Source: Nakaseomyces glabratus
Lineage: Eukaryota > Ascomycota > Saccharomycetes > Saccharomycetales > Saccharomycetaceae
Length of the DNA: 64,000 bases
Direction: 5' to 3'
Assembly (NCBI RefSeq): GCF_010111755.1
Contig: NC_088958.1
Location: 682,001-746,000, forward strand
The translations under genes were made by a program, and so were the position numbers. The notes under the pieces were generated by a model. That model had not been told where the DNA came from. It saw only the letters and a list, made by a program, of their open reading frames with translations, and searched no databases. Shown here in pieces: positions 7,961-17,958 of the stretch; position 1 is the first letter of the stretch, and every line of letters begins with the position of its first letter.

Positions 7961-9844
7961 TCATTGGAAGTCCAAATCATAAATGATTTCTTCACCAGGT
8001 TCCTCACTGACATAGTTAGCTACACCAACAAAGTTGTTCCACAATTTGTTCACCGTTACTATCGTCAATCTCCACAGGTTCCTTGGAAGATCTATATAAC
8101 TTCTCAATATGAACTTGATGGCTTCCATAACATTGTGAGTTTCCGTATGCCAGGCATTGATCCAGATATCTAAGGTGCCATTACTTTTCTTTTTAGTTAA
8201 TTTTTTCTTTCTAATGGGCATTTTAAGGTCAGCAAATGCCTCTTGCTCATTTAACTTATCTTCTAGTTTGTTTTCCTCGATATTCTCATTGTTTTCGGAA
8301 AGCTTAGCTGTAAGAAATTCATCATTATCGGATAAAGATGATTTGGTTGTATTTTTAACCTCTTCTACAGCGTCCTTCACTAGTGAAGTCATAGATTCCT
8401 CTGAAGGATCTGATATACTTTCGCTATTTTGAGCACTGTTATTATATTCTTTGTTATTGGACACACTATCATTGATAGTACTCCAACCTTTCTTCATTTT
8501 CTCCAATATTTTGAAGAAATTGTTTTGGAAAAAGTTGGTATAAGAATCACCACCTTCCCTTCTCTTGTATAACTTTTCGAAATTGTTGATATATTCAACA
8601 GATTCAGATAATTTATCAAAAGTATTGAACAGAGCAATTAATTCATATTTCGTTAACTTATCGACGAACTTTTGCTTAGATGACTCATCAGCTTCATCAA
8701 GGTCAAACAAAATCTTCAAACTAGTGGCCATACCTGTAGTTTGGACTTTACCCCATAACTTACATCTATCACAATGGACACAATCCATGATTTTAGTAAC
8801 ATTTTTGAAGCGAGCTCTAAATTCATTCTTTAGTGATGAACTTAGATCATTTTGGAACAACAAATCTTCATTGAATATTGAGCTATCCAATTTGGAGACA
8901 ATGCTCAATATTTTAGACTTGACAGGATCGTCATAGTCGTTACAGAATTCTATTCTGGACAGATATGGTTTGATCTTCCACAATGACTTAGCTATAACTG
9001 CATAATTGAAGTAGATGTTGGTCACACGATCTGGAAAGTTACCTACTCTTAGCATAAATAAGTCTAGATTAGGTTCCCATTTACCATTTTCTGTATTCAA
9101 ATGGTCATTTGATAGATGTGTACCAATCGATGCATGTAGACCAGAGACAAACCTAAAGAATACATCTCTAGCCATACTAACTTCATCTTGAGAAGCTTTG
9201 CCAGATTTCACCAAGTCCTTACCCAATGGGGAGCAGTTCTCCCCATATATACTGGTCCAAATTTGAGAGGACTGTTGACCACCATAGCCGGTAAATCTTT
9301 CTGGGTTTTTAGTTAGATCAACTAATACAGCATTCTCTCCACTAAAGTCATTTATATCACAGTAATTATTATCATCCACATCTAGCAAAGGCTTGGGTTT
9401 TGATTGTTGTTGACTTTCTGCACATAGATCATCCAAAAATGTCCATTCTTTCTCATCAGACCCCGATGCGTCTTGAGCCTCATCTAGACCACCAAGAACT
9501 TCTGGCTGCCATATTTCAGGCAAACTGTCCCAATCTGTCACCACATCGACCATACAGTCCCGGCTGAAACATAAACCATCGTTGTTGTCCCAGAATGTGC
9601 ATTGCTTATCAGGATCTATCTTGAAATACTTGAAGAAATCGGTTCGTACTAATGATACCAGATTTTTTCTTATACTCTTGTTGATGACATTTAACTCGGT
9701 AAATGTTACATTACAACTGGGACTGATCATCAAATCTTTGTCCATGGCACAGAAATGGTTTTCTGTGGTCCAATTTGTCTGATTATTGGTTGAGTTTCCT
9801 TCACCAGCAACAATGCCTGCCAGTAGTAAATATGACAATTTCAT
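7961..9844 (-). CDS. ERO1: ER thiol oxidase Ero1
   Basis: This is a 627-residue protein with a short N-terminal signal peptide (KLSYLLLAGIVAG). Ero1 uses FAD and oxygen to make disulfides and passes them to protein disulfide isomerase in the ER lumen. The shuttle disulfide CFSRDC is at residues 92-97 and the active-site CVHCDRC at 355-361. It is about 60 residues longer than S. cerevisiae Ero1 (563). The extra length lies in an acidic Ser/Asn-rich insert (about 450-550) before the C-terminal tail, which in S. cerevisiae is needed for membrane association. In S. cerevisiae ERO1 (YML130C) is not between TAF13 and VPS9, so it has been relocated in one of the lineages. Confidence 0.95.
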   Translation of the reverse strand: MKLSYLLLAGIVAGEGNSTNNQTNWTTENHFCAMDKDLMISPSCNVTFTELNVINKSIRKNLVSLVRTDFFKYFKIDPDKQCTFWDNNDGLCFSRDCMVDVVTDWDSLPEIWQPEVLGGLDEAQDASGSDEKEWTFLDDLCAESQQQSKPKPLLDVDDNNYCDINDFSGENAVLVDLTKNPERFTGYGGQQSSQIWTSIYGENCSPLGKDLVKSGKASQDEVSMARDVFFRFVSGLHASIGTHLSNDHLNTENGKWEPNLDLFMLRVGNFPDRVTNIYFNYAVIAKSLWKIKPYLSRIEFCNDYDDPVKSKILSIVSKLDSSIFNEDLLFQNDLSSSLKNEFRARFKNVTKIMDCVHCDRCKLWGKVQTTGMATSLKILFDLDEADESSKQKFVDKLTKYELIALFNTFDKLSESVEYINNFEKLYKRREGGDSYTNFFQNNFFKILEKMKKGWSTINDSVSNNKEYNNSAQNSESISDPSEESMTSLVKDAVEEVKNTTKSSLSDNDEFLTAKLSENNENIEENKLEDKLNEQEAFADLKMPIRKKKLTKKKSNGTLDIWINAWHTETHNVMEAIKFILRSYIDLPRNLWRLTIVTVNKLWNNFVGVANYVSEEPGEEIIYDLDFQ

Positions 9845-10500
9845 CGTAGATACTCTGTTGCTTCCTCTATAACGAAATTCACCTCTTTAATGTAATCTAA
9901 TTATGATATGGTATTATTTTTCGAGCCCTCCACTGAGATTTATATATACAATGCAAAGATAGAAATCAAATTAAACTTTACTAAAATGCTCATACAAATT
10001 GATTCACTGGGCAGATTTTCTCAGTATCTTTCGATTGTCCAAGAATATTCAGGAAAACGACGTGAAGAGTATCTATCCGACCCCTCGTCTATTATTTGCC
10101 ACTTTTACTGAATTAATACAACTATCCGGGGGCAATCCAGGGCTTTGTTCGAAGTGCGAGCACATTGCCACAATGAAACTTTCAAAGGTGTTCTCTCCCA
10201 GTTGCCAATCGTTGGGAATTTTTTTTCAGATAAATTTTGATCCCAGTAATTAATGCGCACAATCACAGAAAACGGATTTAAGGTGACAATGGTGGCATTT
10301 GAATAGTCTGCACATAATAAAATAATTGTACTGGTGTGTGAATTACTAATGTTCTTTTAAGCATATACCTTATGTGTGTAGTTATGGGGTTTGACACTTA
10401 CTAGCGATAAAATGTAGGCTTGGCTATGACCCCTTTCTTTTATGGATAGTTCAGATCTTGCACTAGGATCTAGTTTAATAATAACCGTGTATGTGGCGAA
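9845..10500. promoter_or_regulatory. ERO1 upstream region / VPS9 3' flank
   Basis: This 656-bp spacer has no convincing gene; the short plus-strand frames at 9908-10253 have no recognisable features. The ACGTG core GACGTG at 10059-10064, about 215 bp upstream of ERO1, is a candidate Hac1 (unfolded-protein-response) site. That would suit ERO1 biologically, but the match is short. Confidence 0.35.
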
Positions 10501-11865
10501 CTAATTGGATAGTGTCAGTAATACATCAACACAGGGGCCAATTCTGTGTTTTTTAGCAATACAAACATCTTCTATAATCTCAACATCCAGATCAGGAAAC
10601 ATAGATGTTAGTGTCTCTACAGTTTCTTGGTGTTCCTTTGCCTCTAGCTGTTTGATCATTGAAGCTACTTCACCATCTTCATTTTTTGAATTGGCTTTAT
10701 GGTGGACCTCTTTCTTCTTTTCTTTCTGAGGTTCATCTTGAATAAAAAACTCATTCAGTTTATTCATAACCATATTCGAGACGTCATCGAGCATGTTGGA
10801 TGATTCTTCCTGCTTGGTTTCCTTAAGTAGTTTTTCCTTTTGTAGCTGATCTTGCTTTACATTTTCGATATTCTGTTCATATTTGGTATCAAAATCTTTC
10901 TCATTCTCTATAGTCAACGATTTTTTATCAAGTTTCAGTATAAAATTAGAAGCCGCTTGTAAACTGCTTAGATAATAAGCTTCTTCTCCACGGAATAAAG
11001 AAGAATAACGGAACCTCTCGATGAAATTTATATTGGAGACAAGGTTTTCAATTTTACCGCTTAATAGTGTGTAAATTAGTAATGGAACAAAACAATCAGC
11101 ACCAGTTTCTTCTGAATGTTTCATGAGACCAAACAATATCTTAGAGGCATTTAAAATGCAAACCATTTTGTCTCTTGGGGCTTTGAAGTTGTTCATTTTG
11201 TTTAGCTCAATACTAGCAAAGCTAGTAAATTTCTTAACCCTTTTCACATTCTGGAAACTAATGTCTAAATTTGTTGGTTCTATAAATTTGAATTCTGCAA
11301 CTTTCTTTATGAACATTTTATCCTTCTCGATATCATCCAAATGTTCCTTGTCAGCTTCAATTCCAGCGGCTTTGGCTCTTTCTGCTAATAATGGTGAAAA
11401 TAAATGGTGATAAAGCTTACCAGTCAGGAGTTTTTCCATACCTTCCTCTGCATTTCTTAATTCAGTTTTGTTCAAATCACTGAATGGCTTGAAGTCCTTA
11501 TACTTTGAATAAATAAATGTTTTGAAATCTTTGATAAGCTTATCCTGTTCTGTAGCGGACCAAATTGCACGCTGTGTAACAAAATTTCGCAGAAAGGATC
11601 TTGTATACTTAATCAATGGTGCACACCTAGCATCCTGTATTTGGTCAAGAAATAGTTGAAAGTTATAGTATGTTTCATTTACGTCTTCTTCTTCATGTTC
11701 TGGTGATTGTAAAGCATTGACAACTTGGTTGTGCGACTCTAGCTGCTCGTTCAATTCAGGTTTAAAGTTGCTTTGGAGTTCTTCAGATGCTTGACTTGTT
11801 TTATTTGAATTCATATCACGGTCTGATGCTTGGCCCTTCGGCTCCCTAATGTGACTACTCTCCAT
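10501..11865 (-). CDS. VPS9: Rab5-type guanine exchange factor Vps9
   Basis: This is a 454-residue protein, close to S. cerevisiae Vps9 (451). It activates the Rab5 homologue Vps21 for Golgi-to-endosome and vacuolar sorting. The catalytic VPS9 domain lies roughly at 165-310 and includes ADCFVPLLIYTLL with the conserved Asp at about 257, then GEEAYYLSSLQAA. A charged linker follows. The C-terminal 45 residues form a CUE ubiquitin-binding domain with the MFP motif (SMFPDLD) and a terminal LL. The order VPS9 then YML096W matches S. cerevisiae chromosome XIII. Confidence 0.95.
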   Translation of the reverse strand: MESSHIREPKGQASDRDMNSNKTSQASEELQSNFKPELNEQLESHNQVVNALQSPEHEEEDVNETYYNFQLFLDQIQDARCAPLIKYTRSFLRNFVTQRAIWSATEQDKLIKDFKTFIYSKYKDFKPFSDLNKTELRNAEEGMEKLLTGKLYHHLFSPLLAERAKAAGIEADKEHLDDIEKDKMFIKKVAEFKFIEPTNLDISFQNVKRVKKFTSFASIELNKMNNFKAPRDKMVCILNASKILFGLMKHSEETGADCFVPLLIYTLLSGKIENLVSNINFIERFRYSSLFRGEEAYYLSSLQAASNFILKLDKKSLTIENEKDFDTKYEQNIENVKQDQLQKEKLLKETKQEESSNMLDDVSNMVMNKLNEFFIQDEPQKEKKKEVHHKANSKNEDGEVASMIKQLEAKEHQETVETLTSMFPDLDVEIIEDVCIAKKHRIGPCVDVLLTLSN

Positions 11866-12172
11866 TTTCTTTAATCTAGAGTTGCGTACCTGTGGTATCT
11901 AACGCTATATAGCAATCCTCTGTACAAAAAAGTTGTCTTCGGTCTATAAGAATGTTATTTGCTTGTGTATATATTACCAAAGCTAGTCGTAGAATACTTT
12001 TAGTCTATTTCCCTTTTAACTTTTCGGATCTCTGTAGATCAGCGATTTTCTTGCAAAAACAATAAAAGATGCGATGAGGTCAATTCATATCAAAATTTAT
12101 ACTGCATTTTGTCATGAACTAAGTACCCTAGTAAGCCAATCCAAAAAGGTTAAAAAATATTGCCAATATCTG
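11866..12172. promoter_or_regulatory. Divergent VPS9-YML096W promoter region
   Basis: This is 307 bp. A PAC core GCGATGAG at 12071-12078 overlaps an upstream in-frame ATG (12074). The frame from 12074 is open into the next gene, which would add 33 residues, but the N-terminal-nucleophile family requires Met-Cys at the start. Confidence 0.45.
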
Positions 12173-13726
12173 ATGTGTGGTATATTACTTTGCTATGGGC
12201 CAAGTTTCAAAGCTGAAAATGACCGGTTACTGGAGTTTTATGAGGATGAAGTTCCCAGGTTAGGTTACGATGATAATATTGAATCAATTGTGAAATTGGT
12301 AAGATGTAGAGGACCAAACTACTGCTCTATGAGACAAATAAAAGATGTTAATTCCATTTGGATATCCTCTGTGCTATCGCTACGTCAACCGTTTACTAAA
12401 CAAAGCATAGTTATTGGAAATAAGTATGTGTTACAATTTAACGGCGAGTTATATAATGACGAAATAATTGAAAGTGGGAATGATACACAATTTTTATCTG
12501 GACTATTGAAAAAATGTATTTCTGAAGATGATATCTTCAACATTTTACATGGCTTAGATGGGGAATTTGCGTTCACAATACAAGATTTAGAGAACAATCT
12601 AATATACTTTGGTAGAGACACTATAGGTAAAAGGAGTTTGTCATATTCATTAAACTACAATATTAGTGAGTTGATAGTTACTAGTGTATCTGGAAGTGAT
12701 AATGGTAGTAGAATATTTAACGATTGTGTGGCAGGGGTCATTTATAAATATGATATTGATAGAAACATTCTTGATACAACAAGCACTCTTCGAAAACCTT
12801 GGTCAATCACAAGAGAACATGATGATGACATGACACATATTGACACATGTACCAAGAATTTATATGACTTACTAAGCGGTGCTACAAGAAAGCGAGTAGA
12901 GTCTATACACCCTTTACATATAGAGAATTCACCTATATCAATCCTTTTTTCAGGAGGGCTTGACTGTTCAGTTATAACTGCAATCGTATGTGAGACATTA
13001 ATCTCTAGGAATATGCATGATCATGCAACCATTGAACTTCTTAATGTTGCTTTTGAAAACTTGAGGACAGGAATGATGCCACAAGATGCACCAGATAGGC
13101 AACTTGCAGTAAAAAGTTACTCGGAACTCTGCGAAAAGTATCCAAATATTAATATCAAGCTTATAGAAGTTGATGTGTCCTATGCTGAATATATGAAACA
13201 TAGACCAGAAGTAGTCGATTTGATGTACCCTAAAAATACCGAAATGGATTTATCAATCGCAATTGCCTTTTATTTTGCATCTAGAGGAGACGGCTTTATT
13301 ACTGATGAAAATGGTGTCAGAAAAGAATATAAAAGGAAGGGACTTGTTTTATTTAGTGGACTTGGTGCTGATGAGCTATACGGAGGATATTATAAACTGA
13401 GCAATAAGCACGAAGATGAATTGGCTAACGAACTGACCACACAGATCAATAATATTTACCGCAGAAACTTGAATAGAGACGACAAGGTGATAGCCTCCAA
13501 CGGTGTGGAGGTACGCTACCCATTCTTAGCAGAAGAAGTGGTAGAGTTCTCTACTGCGAGTATTCCTTTAAATTACAAGAGGGACAAGATGATCTTAAGA
13601 AACATTGCATCTTCCATCTTGGGTTTACATGGTTTATCGGCAGAAAAGAAGAGGGCTATTCAATTCGGGGCAAAATCAGCTAAGATGACAAAGAACGGTA
13701 ATAAAAACGGTACTGATCTGCTCTGA
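12173..13726 (+). CDS. Asparagine-synthetase-domain protein (YML096W family)
   Basis: This 517-residue orthologue of S. cerevisiae YML096W (525) resembles glutamine-dependent asparagine synthetase. I chose the start at MCGILL because glutaminase (Ntn) domains need Cys2 as nucleophile; an ATG 33 codons upstream is in frame but would bury it. The glutaminase-like half shows RGPNYCS, FNGELYN and GRDTIGKRSL. The synthetase half starts with the pyrophosphate loop FSGGLDCS and contains LFSGLGADELYGGY and EVRYPFL. The family resembles human ASNSD1. The real substrate of YML096W is not established, so I name only the domain. Confidence 0.9.
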   Translation: MCGILLCYGPSFKAENDRLLEFYEDEVPRLGYDDNIESIVKLVRCRGPNYCSMRQIKDVNSIWISSVLSLRQPFTKQSIVIGNKYVLQFNGELYNDEIIESGNDTQFLSGLLKKCISEDDIFNILHGLDGEFAFTIQDLENNLIYFGRDTIGKRSLSYSLNYNISELIVTSVSGSDNGSRIFNDCVAGVIYKYDIDRNILDTTSTLRKPWSITREHDDDMTHIDTCTKNLYDLLSGATRKRVESIHPLHIENSPISILFSGGLDCSVITAIVCETLISRNMHDHATIELLNVAFENLRTGMMPQDAPDRQLAVKSYSELCEKYPNINIKLIEVDVSYAEYMKHRPEVVDLMYPKNTEMDLSIAIAFYFASRGDGFITDENGVRKEYKRKGLVLFSGLGADELYGGYYKLSNKHEDELANELTTQINNIYRRNLNRDDKVIASNGVEVRYPFLAEEVVEFSTASIPLNYKRDKMILRNIASSILGLHGLSAEKKRAIQFGAKSAKMTKNGNKNGTDLL

Positions 13727-14078
13727 TTCTGTACAGATGAAAAGCAATCAGAGGTACTAATTTCATATAATTCTGTGTCAAACAATATTAACACTGCATT
13801 GTAATGATATAACATAGATATAACATAGATACTTAATTAGGAAAGGTTTTCCTACATCTGGAAATTTTGGTCAGAAATCATATTTCCCTTTTCGGAATTT
13901 GAAACTTTTTCATCTTACGGCCCAAAAAAAAAATTTGCGATGAGCTGAAGCTCATCGCATTATAATAGCAGGTATAACAATACTATCACAATAAGCAACA
14001 GACACTAGAATTACAATAAAGAGAATTGCTTTGGTGCATCATTTACTTATTCTGTTCTTTCAGCAATAAGACTATAAG
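13727..14078. promoter_or_regulatory. UTP14 promoter
   Basis: This is 352 bp between same-strand genes. It holds the classic ribosome-biogenesis layout: RRPE-like A/T stretches (around 13890-13935) directly followed by an inverted pair of PAC motifs at 13937-13958, about 120 bp upstream of the ATG. Confidence 0.7.
13937..13958. promoter_or_regulatory. Inverted pair of PAC motifs (RRPE adjacent) upstream of UTP14
   Basis: GCGATGAGCT at 13937-13946 is followed after 2 bp by its exact reverse complement at 13949-13958, giving a near-perfect 22-bp palindrome. An A-rich RRPE-like tract lies immediately upstream. PAC plus RRPE is the established signature bound by Dot6/Tod6 and Stb3 at ribosome-biogenesis genes. 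Confidence 0.75.
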
Positions 14079-16715
14079 ATGGCAAAACGTAAAGGAAATA
14101 CAAGATCTAAAAGCTCCAAGAGAGCTTTAAATGCCCTTGAACTTGCAGAGAGGGAAGTTGGAGGTCAAGATTCTGAAGAAGAAGAAGAATTTTATGATAG
14201 AAATAAGAAGAATGGTACTGTTGTTAATCTTTTGAAGATGGTAAACGGGGGTGACGATGAAGATGTTGAGGATGGCGGTGATTCTTTTGAAGATGAAGAG
14301 CTAGACTCTGATGAAGCGCTTGGTTCAGACGATGACTATGATATCCTAAATTCAAAGATGTCTCAAACTATCCGTGACAAGAAGAAAAGAGGTGAATATA
14401 ATAGTGAAGAGGAGGAGGAGAATTATACTTCTATCGATGAAGATGAACTTATGCCACTATCGCAAATTTGGGATATGGACACCAAGGGTGGAGATGATAC
14501 CAAAGGTTCAACGACAAGAGATGAAAGCTTACAACTTGCTAGTGATGTAGATAGCTCATCTGAAGGTTCATCTTCCTCTGATGAGGAATCCAGCGATGAT
14601 GAAAGCCAAGAAAGTGAGGATCCATTTGATGAAATTTCAGATGATGAAGAAGATATTGATCTTGCTAATGTTACTTCAAAGTTAGTAAAAGAGACTGAAA
14701 TGCACGTTCCAAAAAAACTAAGTAACTATGGTCATGGTGAAGCTAATGATTTTGCTCTGCCATCATTAACTAGCGAATCCGGGATTCAGAAGTTGAGTAT
14801 GGAAGAAATGATGGGCGCCATAGATGATAAACATGCAGTGACACAAGCCAGTCTTCTGAAAGGTAAGTCATTAGCAACTGCAGTTCCACTACCACAGAGA
14901 ATTCAGCAAAGAAATGAGCGTAAAGCAGCCTATGAAATCTCTAAAGAAGAAATGAATAAATGGACTGAAGTTGTTCAGCAGAATAGAAGAGCCGAGCACC
15001 TAGTATTAGGTTCGAATAAAGAAAAAGTTCACAATGACGCTTCAGCTTTTACAAGAATGACAGAGAAGCCTACTTCTGAACTTCAAAGTAAGGTCGATGA
15101 ACTACTAGGCGAAAGTAATTTAGTTGATCCTCAAAAGGAATCCACTTTTGAAGAGCTTGCTACTGCAAAGATGACTCCTGAAGAGATGAAGAAAAGGACG
15201 GCTGAGATGAGGCTGATGAGGGAGCTTATGTTTAGAGAAGAGCGCAAAGCTAAGAGATTAAAGAAAATTAAGTCGAAAACTTATAGAAGAATCAAAAAGA
15301 AAGAAGCTATGAAGAACAGAGAACTTGCCGGATTGTCTGATGAGAGTGATACTGAACATGACATTAGAAGAGCAAAGGAAAGAATGACGCTAAAACATAA
15401 GACAAGCTCTAAGTGGGCTAAAGACATGATAAAACATGGTATGGCAAATGACAAGGAAACCAGAGAAGAAATGGAAGAAATGTTGAGACAAGGTGAAAAA
15501 CTAAGAGATAAGATCATTGATAGGCAATCGGGTGACTCAGATAATAATATTAGCGATATTGAACAAGACTCAGAGCAAGATATTGATGTGGAAAAGGTTG
15601 GAAAAACTGGTGTGATGAATATGGCTTTCATGAAAAATGCTGAAGCCAGAGAAAAGGCAGAAAACAAACAGTTTATTGAGAAATTAAGGGAATTTGAAAA
15701 GACAGGTGATGATGATCTCTTTGAAAGCGATGATGAAAAGCCAGTCATTGAGGGTAAGGACACAGTAACATCCATTAATAAAGGAAGAAGAACTTATGCT
15801 CCTGGTGATTTGGAAATGAGGCATGAAATGAAAAAAATTAAAGAAGAAGTTAGGAAGGAAAAGGAAATAGACGAGTCCAGAACTTTAGTTAACAGATTAA
15901 AGCGTAGAAATGAAAATAATGAGGAAGAAATAATTGATGTTGTTGAAGAAGTTGTGCCGCCTAAAGAAGAAAAAACTGCCCCAAAATCAAAAACTAAATC
16001 AGAGTCCAGTAATCCATGGCTTGATGGGAGTGATGATGAAGATGTTAATGTCAAGCAGTCTAGCAAAGTACATATCATTGACAAAGATAGCTCAAAGCTT
16101 TCTAAGAGTGCTAACAAGATTGAGAAAGCCAAGGCCAAGAGTAAGAAATCTAATAAAAGAGAAAATGATAGTGATGAATTACTGCTAACTACAGATAAGT
16201 CCAATTCTCTGAAGATTGTTGATCCTTATGGTGGATCTGATGATGAAGGTCAGGAATTTATGTTCAAACAACAAGATGTCATTGCGGAAGCGTTTGCAGG
16301 TGATGATGTTGTTGCGGAATTTGAACAAGAGAAGACCAGAGTTGCTGATGATGAAGGTGATAAAGAAGAAGATGTTACATTACCTGGCTGGGGTGATTGG
16401 GCAGGTTCTGGTGTGAACCCTAGAAAGAAGAGGAAATTTATCAAGAAGATCAAGGGTGTTGTTGATAAAGATAAGAGAAAGGACAAGTACTTAAAGAATG
16501 TCATAATAAATGAAAAGGTGAATAAGAAAAATATGAAATACCAATCATCTGCCGTTCCATTCCCATTTGAGAGCAGGGAACAGTACGAGAGATCGTTGCG
16601 TATGCCACTTGGTCAAGAATGGACTGCCAGATCTACTCATCAAAAGATGATCAAACCTAGAGTCATAACCAAACCTGGTCAAGTCATTGATCCATTAAAA
16701 AATCCATTCAGTTAG
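14079..16715 (+). CDS. UTP14: Small-subunit processome protein Utp14
   Basis: This is an 878-residue nucleolar protein, close to S. cerevisiae Utp14 (899). It belongs to the U3 snoRNP/SSU processome and activates the DEAH helicase Dhr1 to release U3 during 18S rRNA maturation. The first 200 residues are dense in Asp/Glu/Ser. The middle is Lys/Glu-rich coiled coil (EEMKKRTAEMRLMRELMFREERKAKR...). The conserved C-terminus includes LPGWGDWAG, RKKRKFIKKIKGVVDKDKR and YERSLRMPLGQEW. The promoter carries PAC and RRPE. In S. cerevisiae RAD10 and GIM5 lie between YML096W and UTP14; both are absent here. Confidence 0.96.
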   Translation: MAKRKGNTRSKSSKRALNALELAEREVGGQDSEEEEEFYDRNKKNGTVVNLLKMVNGGDDEDVEDGGDSFEDEELDSDEALGSDDDYDILNSKMSQTIRDKKKRGEYNSEEEEENYTSIDEDELMPLSQIWDMDTKGGDDTKGSTTRDESLQLASDVDSSSEGSSSSDEESSDDESQESEDPFDEISDDEEDIDLANVTSKLVKETEMHVPKKLSNYGHGEANDFALPSLTSESGIQKLSMEEMMGAIDDKHAVTQASLLKGKSLATAVPLPQRIQQRNERKAAYEISKEEMNKWTEVVQQNRRAEHLVLGSNKEKVHNDASAFTRMTEKPTSELQSKVDELLGESNLVDPQKESTFEELATAKMTPEEMKKRTAEMRLMRELMFREERKAKRLKKIKSKTYRRIKKKEAMKNRELAGLSDESDTEHDIRRAKERMTLKHKTSSKWAKDMIKHGMANDKETREEMEEMLRQGEKLRDKIIDRQSGDSDNNISDIEQDSEQDIDVEKVGKTGVMNMAFMKNAEAREKAENKQFIEKLREFEKTGDDDLFESDDEKPVIEGKDTVTSINKGRRTYAPGDLEMRHEMKKIKEEVRKEKEIDESRTLVNRLKRRNENNEEEIIDVVEEVVPPKEEKTAPKSKTKSESSNPWLDGSDDEDVNVKQSSKVHIIDKDSSKLSKSANKIEKAKAKSKKSNKRENDSDELLLTTDKSNSLKIVDPYGGSDDEGQEFMFKQQDVIAEAFAGDDVVAEFEQEKTRVADDEGDKEEDVTLPGWGDWAGSGVNPRKKRKFIKKIKGVVDKDKRKDKYLKNVIINEKVNKKNMKYQSSAVPFPFESREQYERSLRMPLGQEWTARSTHQKMIKPRVITKPGQVIDPLKNPFS

Positions 16716-17002
16716 AGAATTTGCATTACCATTATTAAGATACTTGTATAGAATCTATGGAATATCAGCATTTTTAATTATTGGTTACATGAAGCCATCT
16801 ATAGCATTGTAAATTATAGATAATCGGACTACTTTGTCTTATCTACCTGAGCGGAATTTTACTTTATAATAGCAGTTATTGCGTATTGAACAAGTTATTT
16901 TACAATTAGATCAGTTATATTTTGCAAAGCAGTTGCTATTACAGTGATTTTATTCTCTATTTTATTTTAAATGCATGTACATAATTATAAAAGTCGTGGC
17001 TC

Positions 17003-17755
17003 TTAAAGTGCTTCCAACCTGTCATTAATCTCCTGGGTGGACAATGTTCTGAATCTTGGGCCCTTATCCTTTTCTACACCTTTGTATCCGAGAAGATCGG
17101 TGTTAGGTTCTCCGATGACAGCTATTTCTATAGTGTCGCCATTAAATTCACCTTCCACGGACTCTTTCAAAGTCAAAAGTGCAATATGTATAGCGTCCTC
17201 TAACTCTAGCTCATTATTCCATCTTTTCTCCAGGAAAGTCTTTGCCGCAGTGGAGCCTTTACCGATGGAAGTAGCCTTCCATGGAAAGTAGGAACCAGAT
17301 GGATCCACCTGGTATAAACTGTACCCGTTATGTTCGTCGTAGCCCGCCACAAGCAAAGACACGCCGAAGGGCCTCACACCACCGGACTGTGTAGCCTCCT
17401 GCATGATTTTGGCAATCTCGGAGACCAAAAGCTTTGTAGGCGGGTACTCCCCGTATATCCTCTTGTAATTCGTATGTGCGACTTTCCGAGACTTGTCCAC
17501 CAGCACCCTGTAGTCCGGGCCAATACCGGAGTACACAGCACCAATGTCCGGTGTCAGCAGCGACACCTTCGACAGCGTCTCAGTCAGCGCCAATGGAGAG
17601 CTGGACTTCTTCTCAGTGGCAATTACAACACCATTAGTGGCCTTGATACCCAGGGAGGTAACACCTTGCTTCACCGCAGTCAAGGCATAGTCAATCTGAC
17701 CCAGCTTACCGCTGGGGGAAAAAGTGGTCAGCGAGAATGAGTAACGATCAGCCAT
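17003..17755 (-). CDS. PRE8: 20S proteasome alpha-2 subunit Pre8
   Basis: This is a 250-residue subunit, exactly the S. cerevisiae length, in the outer ring of the 20S proteasome. The alpha-subunit N-terminal signature is DRYSFSLTTFSPSGKLGQIDYA. Further conserved blocks are GGVRPFGVSLLVAGYD and YQVDPSGSYFPWKA. The frame is open for 33 more codons upstream to 17854, but the family starts at M(A/T)DRYSF, so I chose 17755. A near-match to the Rpn4 proteasome element lies about 130 bp upstream. It converges with UTP14, as in S. cerevisiae YML093W-YML092C. Confidence 0.96.
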   Translation of the reverse strand: MADRYSFSLTTFSPSGKLGQIDYALTAVKQGVTSLGIKATNGVVIATEKKSSSPLALTETLSKVSLLTPDIGAVYSGIGPDYRVLVDKSRKVAHTNYKRIYGEYPPTKLLVSEIAKIMQEATQSGGVRPFGVSLLVAGYDEHNGYSLYQVDPSGSYFPWKATSIGKGSTAAKTFLEKRWNNELELEDAIHIALLTLKESVEGEFNGDTIEIAVIGEPNTDLLGYKGVEKDKGPRFRTLSTQEINDRLEAL

Positions 17756-17884
17756 CTCCTTTGTGTCTACTGCCTTTCCTGTACAATCTAGAAACTCAAT
17801 GCACACCGCAATGGCCCCATTATATATGTTCCCTCTGTACTGCACTTTTGCCAAAATTCCCCTTCAATCGCTCCCATCGCGCAT

Positions 17885-17893
17885 TTTGCCACT
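17885..17893 (-). promoter_or_regulatory. Rpn4/PACE-like element upstream of PRE8
   Basis: The reverse strand reads AGTGGCAAA, one base from the canonical proteasome-associated control element GGTGGCAAA. It lies about 130 bp upstream of PRE8 in the right context. Rpn4 accepts variants of this kind in S. cerevisiae. Confidence 0.5.
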
Positions 17894-17958
17894 ATGTGAC
17901 GTTGTACGTATATCACATGAAACCATCGCCTCCCATTGAAGCCAGACACACCAGTATG

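Noticed and set aside
12074..12172. Upstream in-frame ATG for the YML096W-family gene
   Set aside because: It would place residues before the nucleophile Cys of the MCG start; the PAC core overlapping this ATG also suggests promoter sequence.
13880..13960. Possible centromere: the reverse strand has TTCCGAA with a GTTT upstream, like CDEIII
   Set aside because: No AT-only CDEII of about 80 bp and no CDEI at the right distance; the sequence is explained by the RRPE/PAC elements of UTP14.
17756..17854. In-frame 33-codon N-terminal extension of PRE8
   Set aside because: Proteasome alpha-2 proteins start at M(T/A)DRYSF, giving exactly 250 residues; an extension would disturb the gate of the 20S ring.
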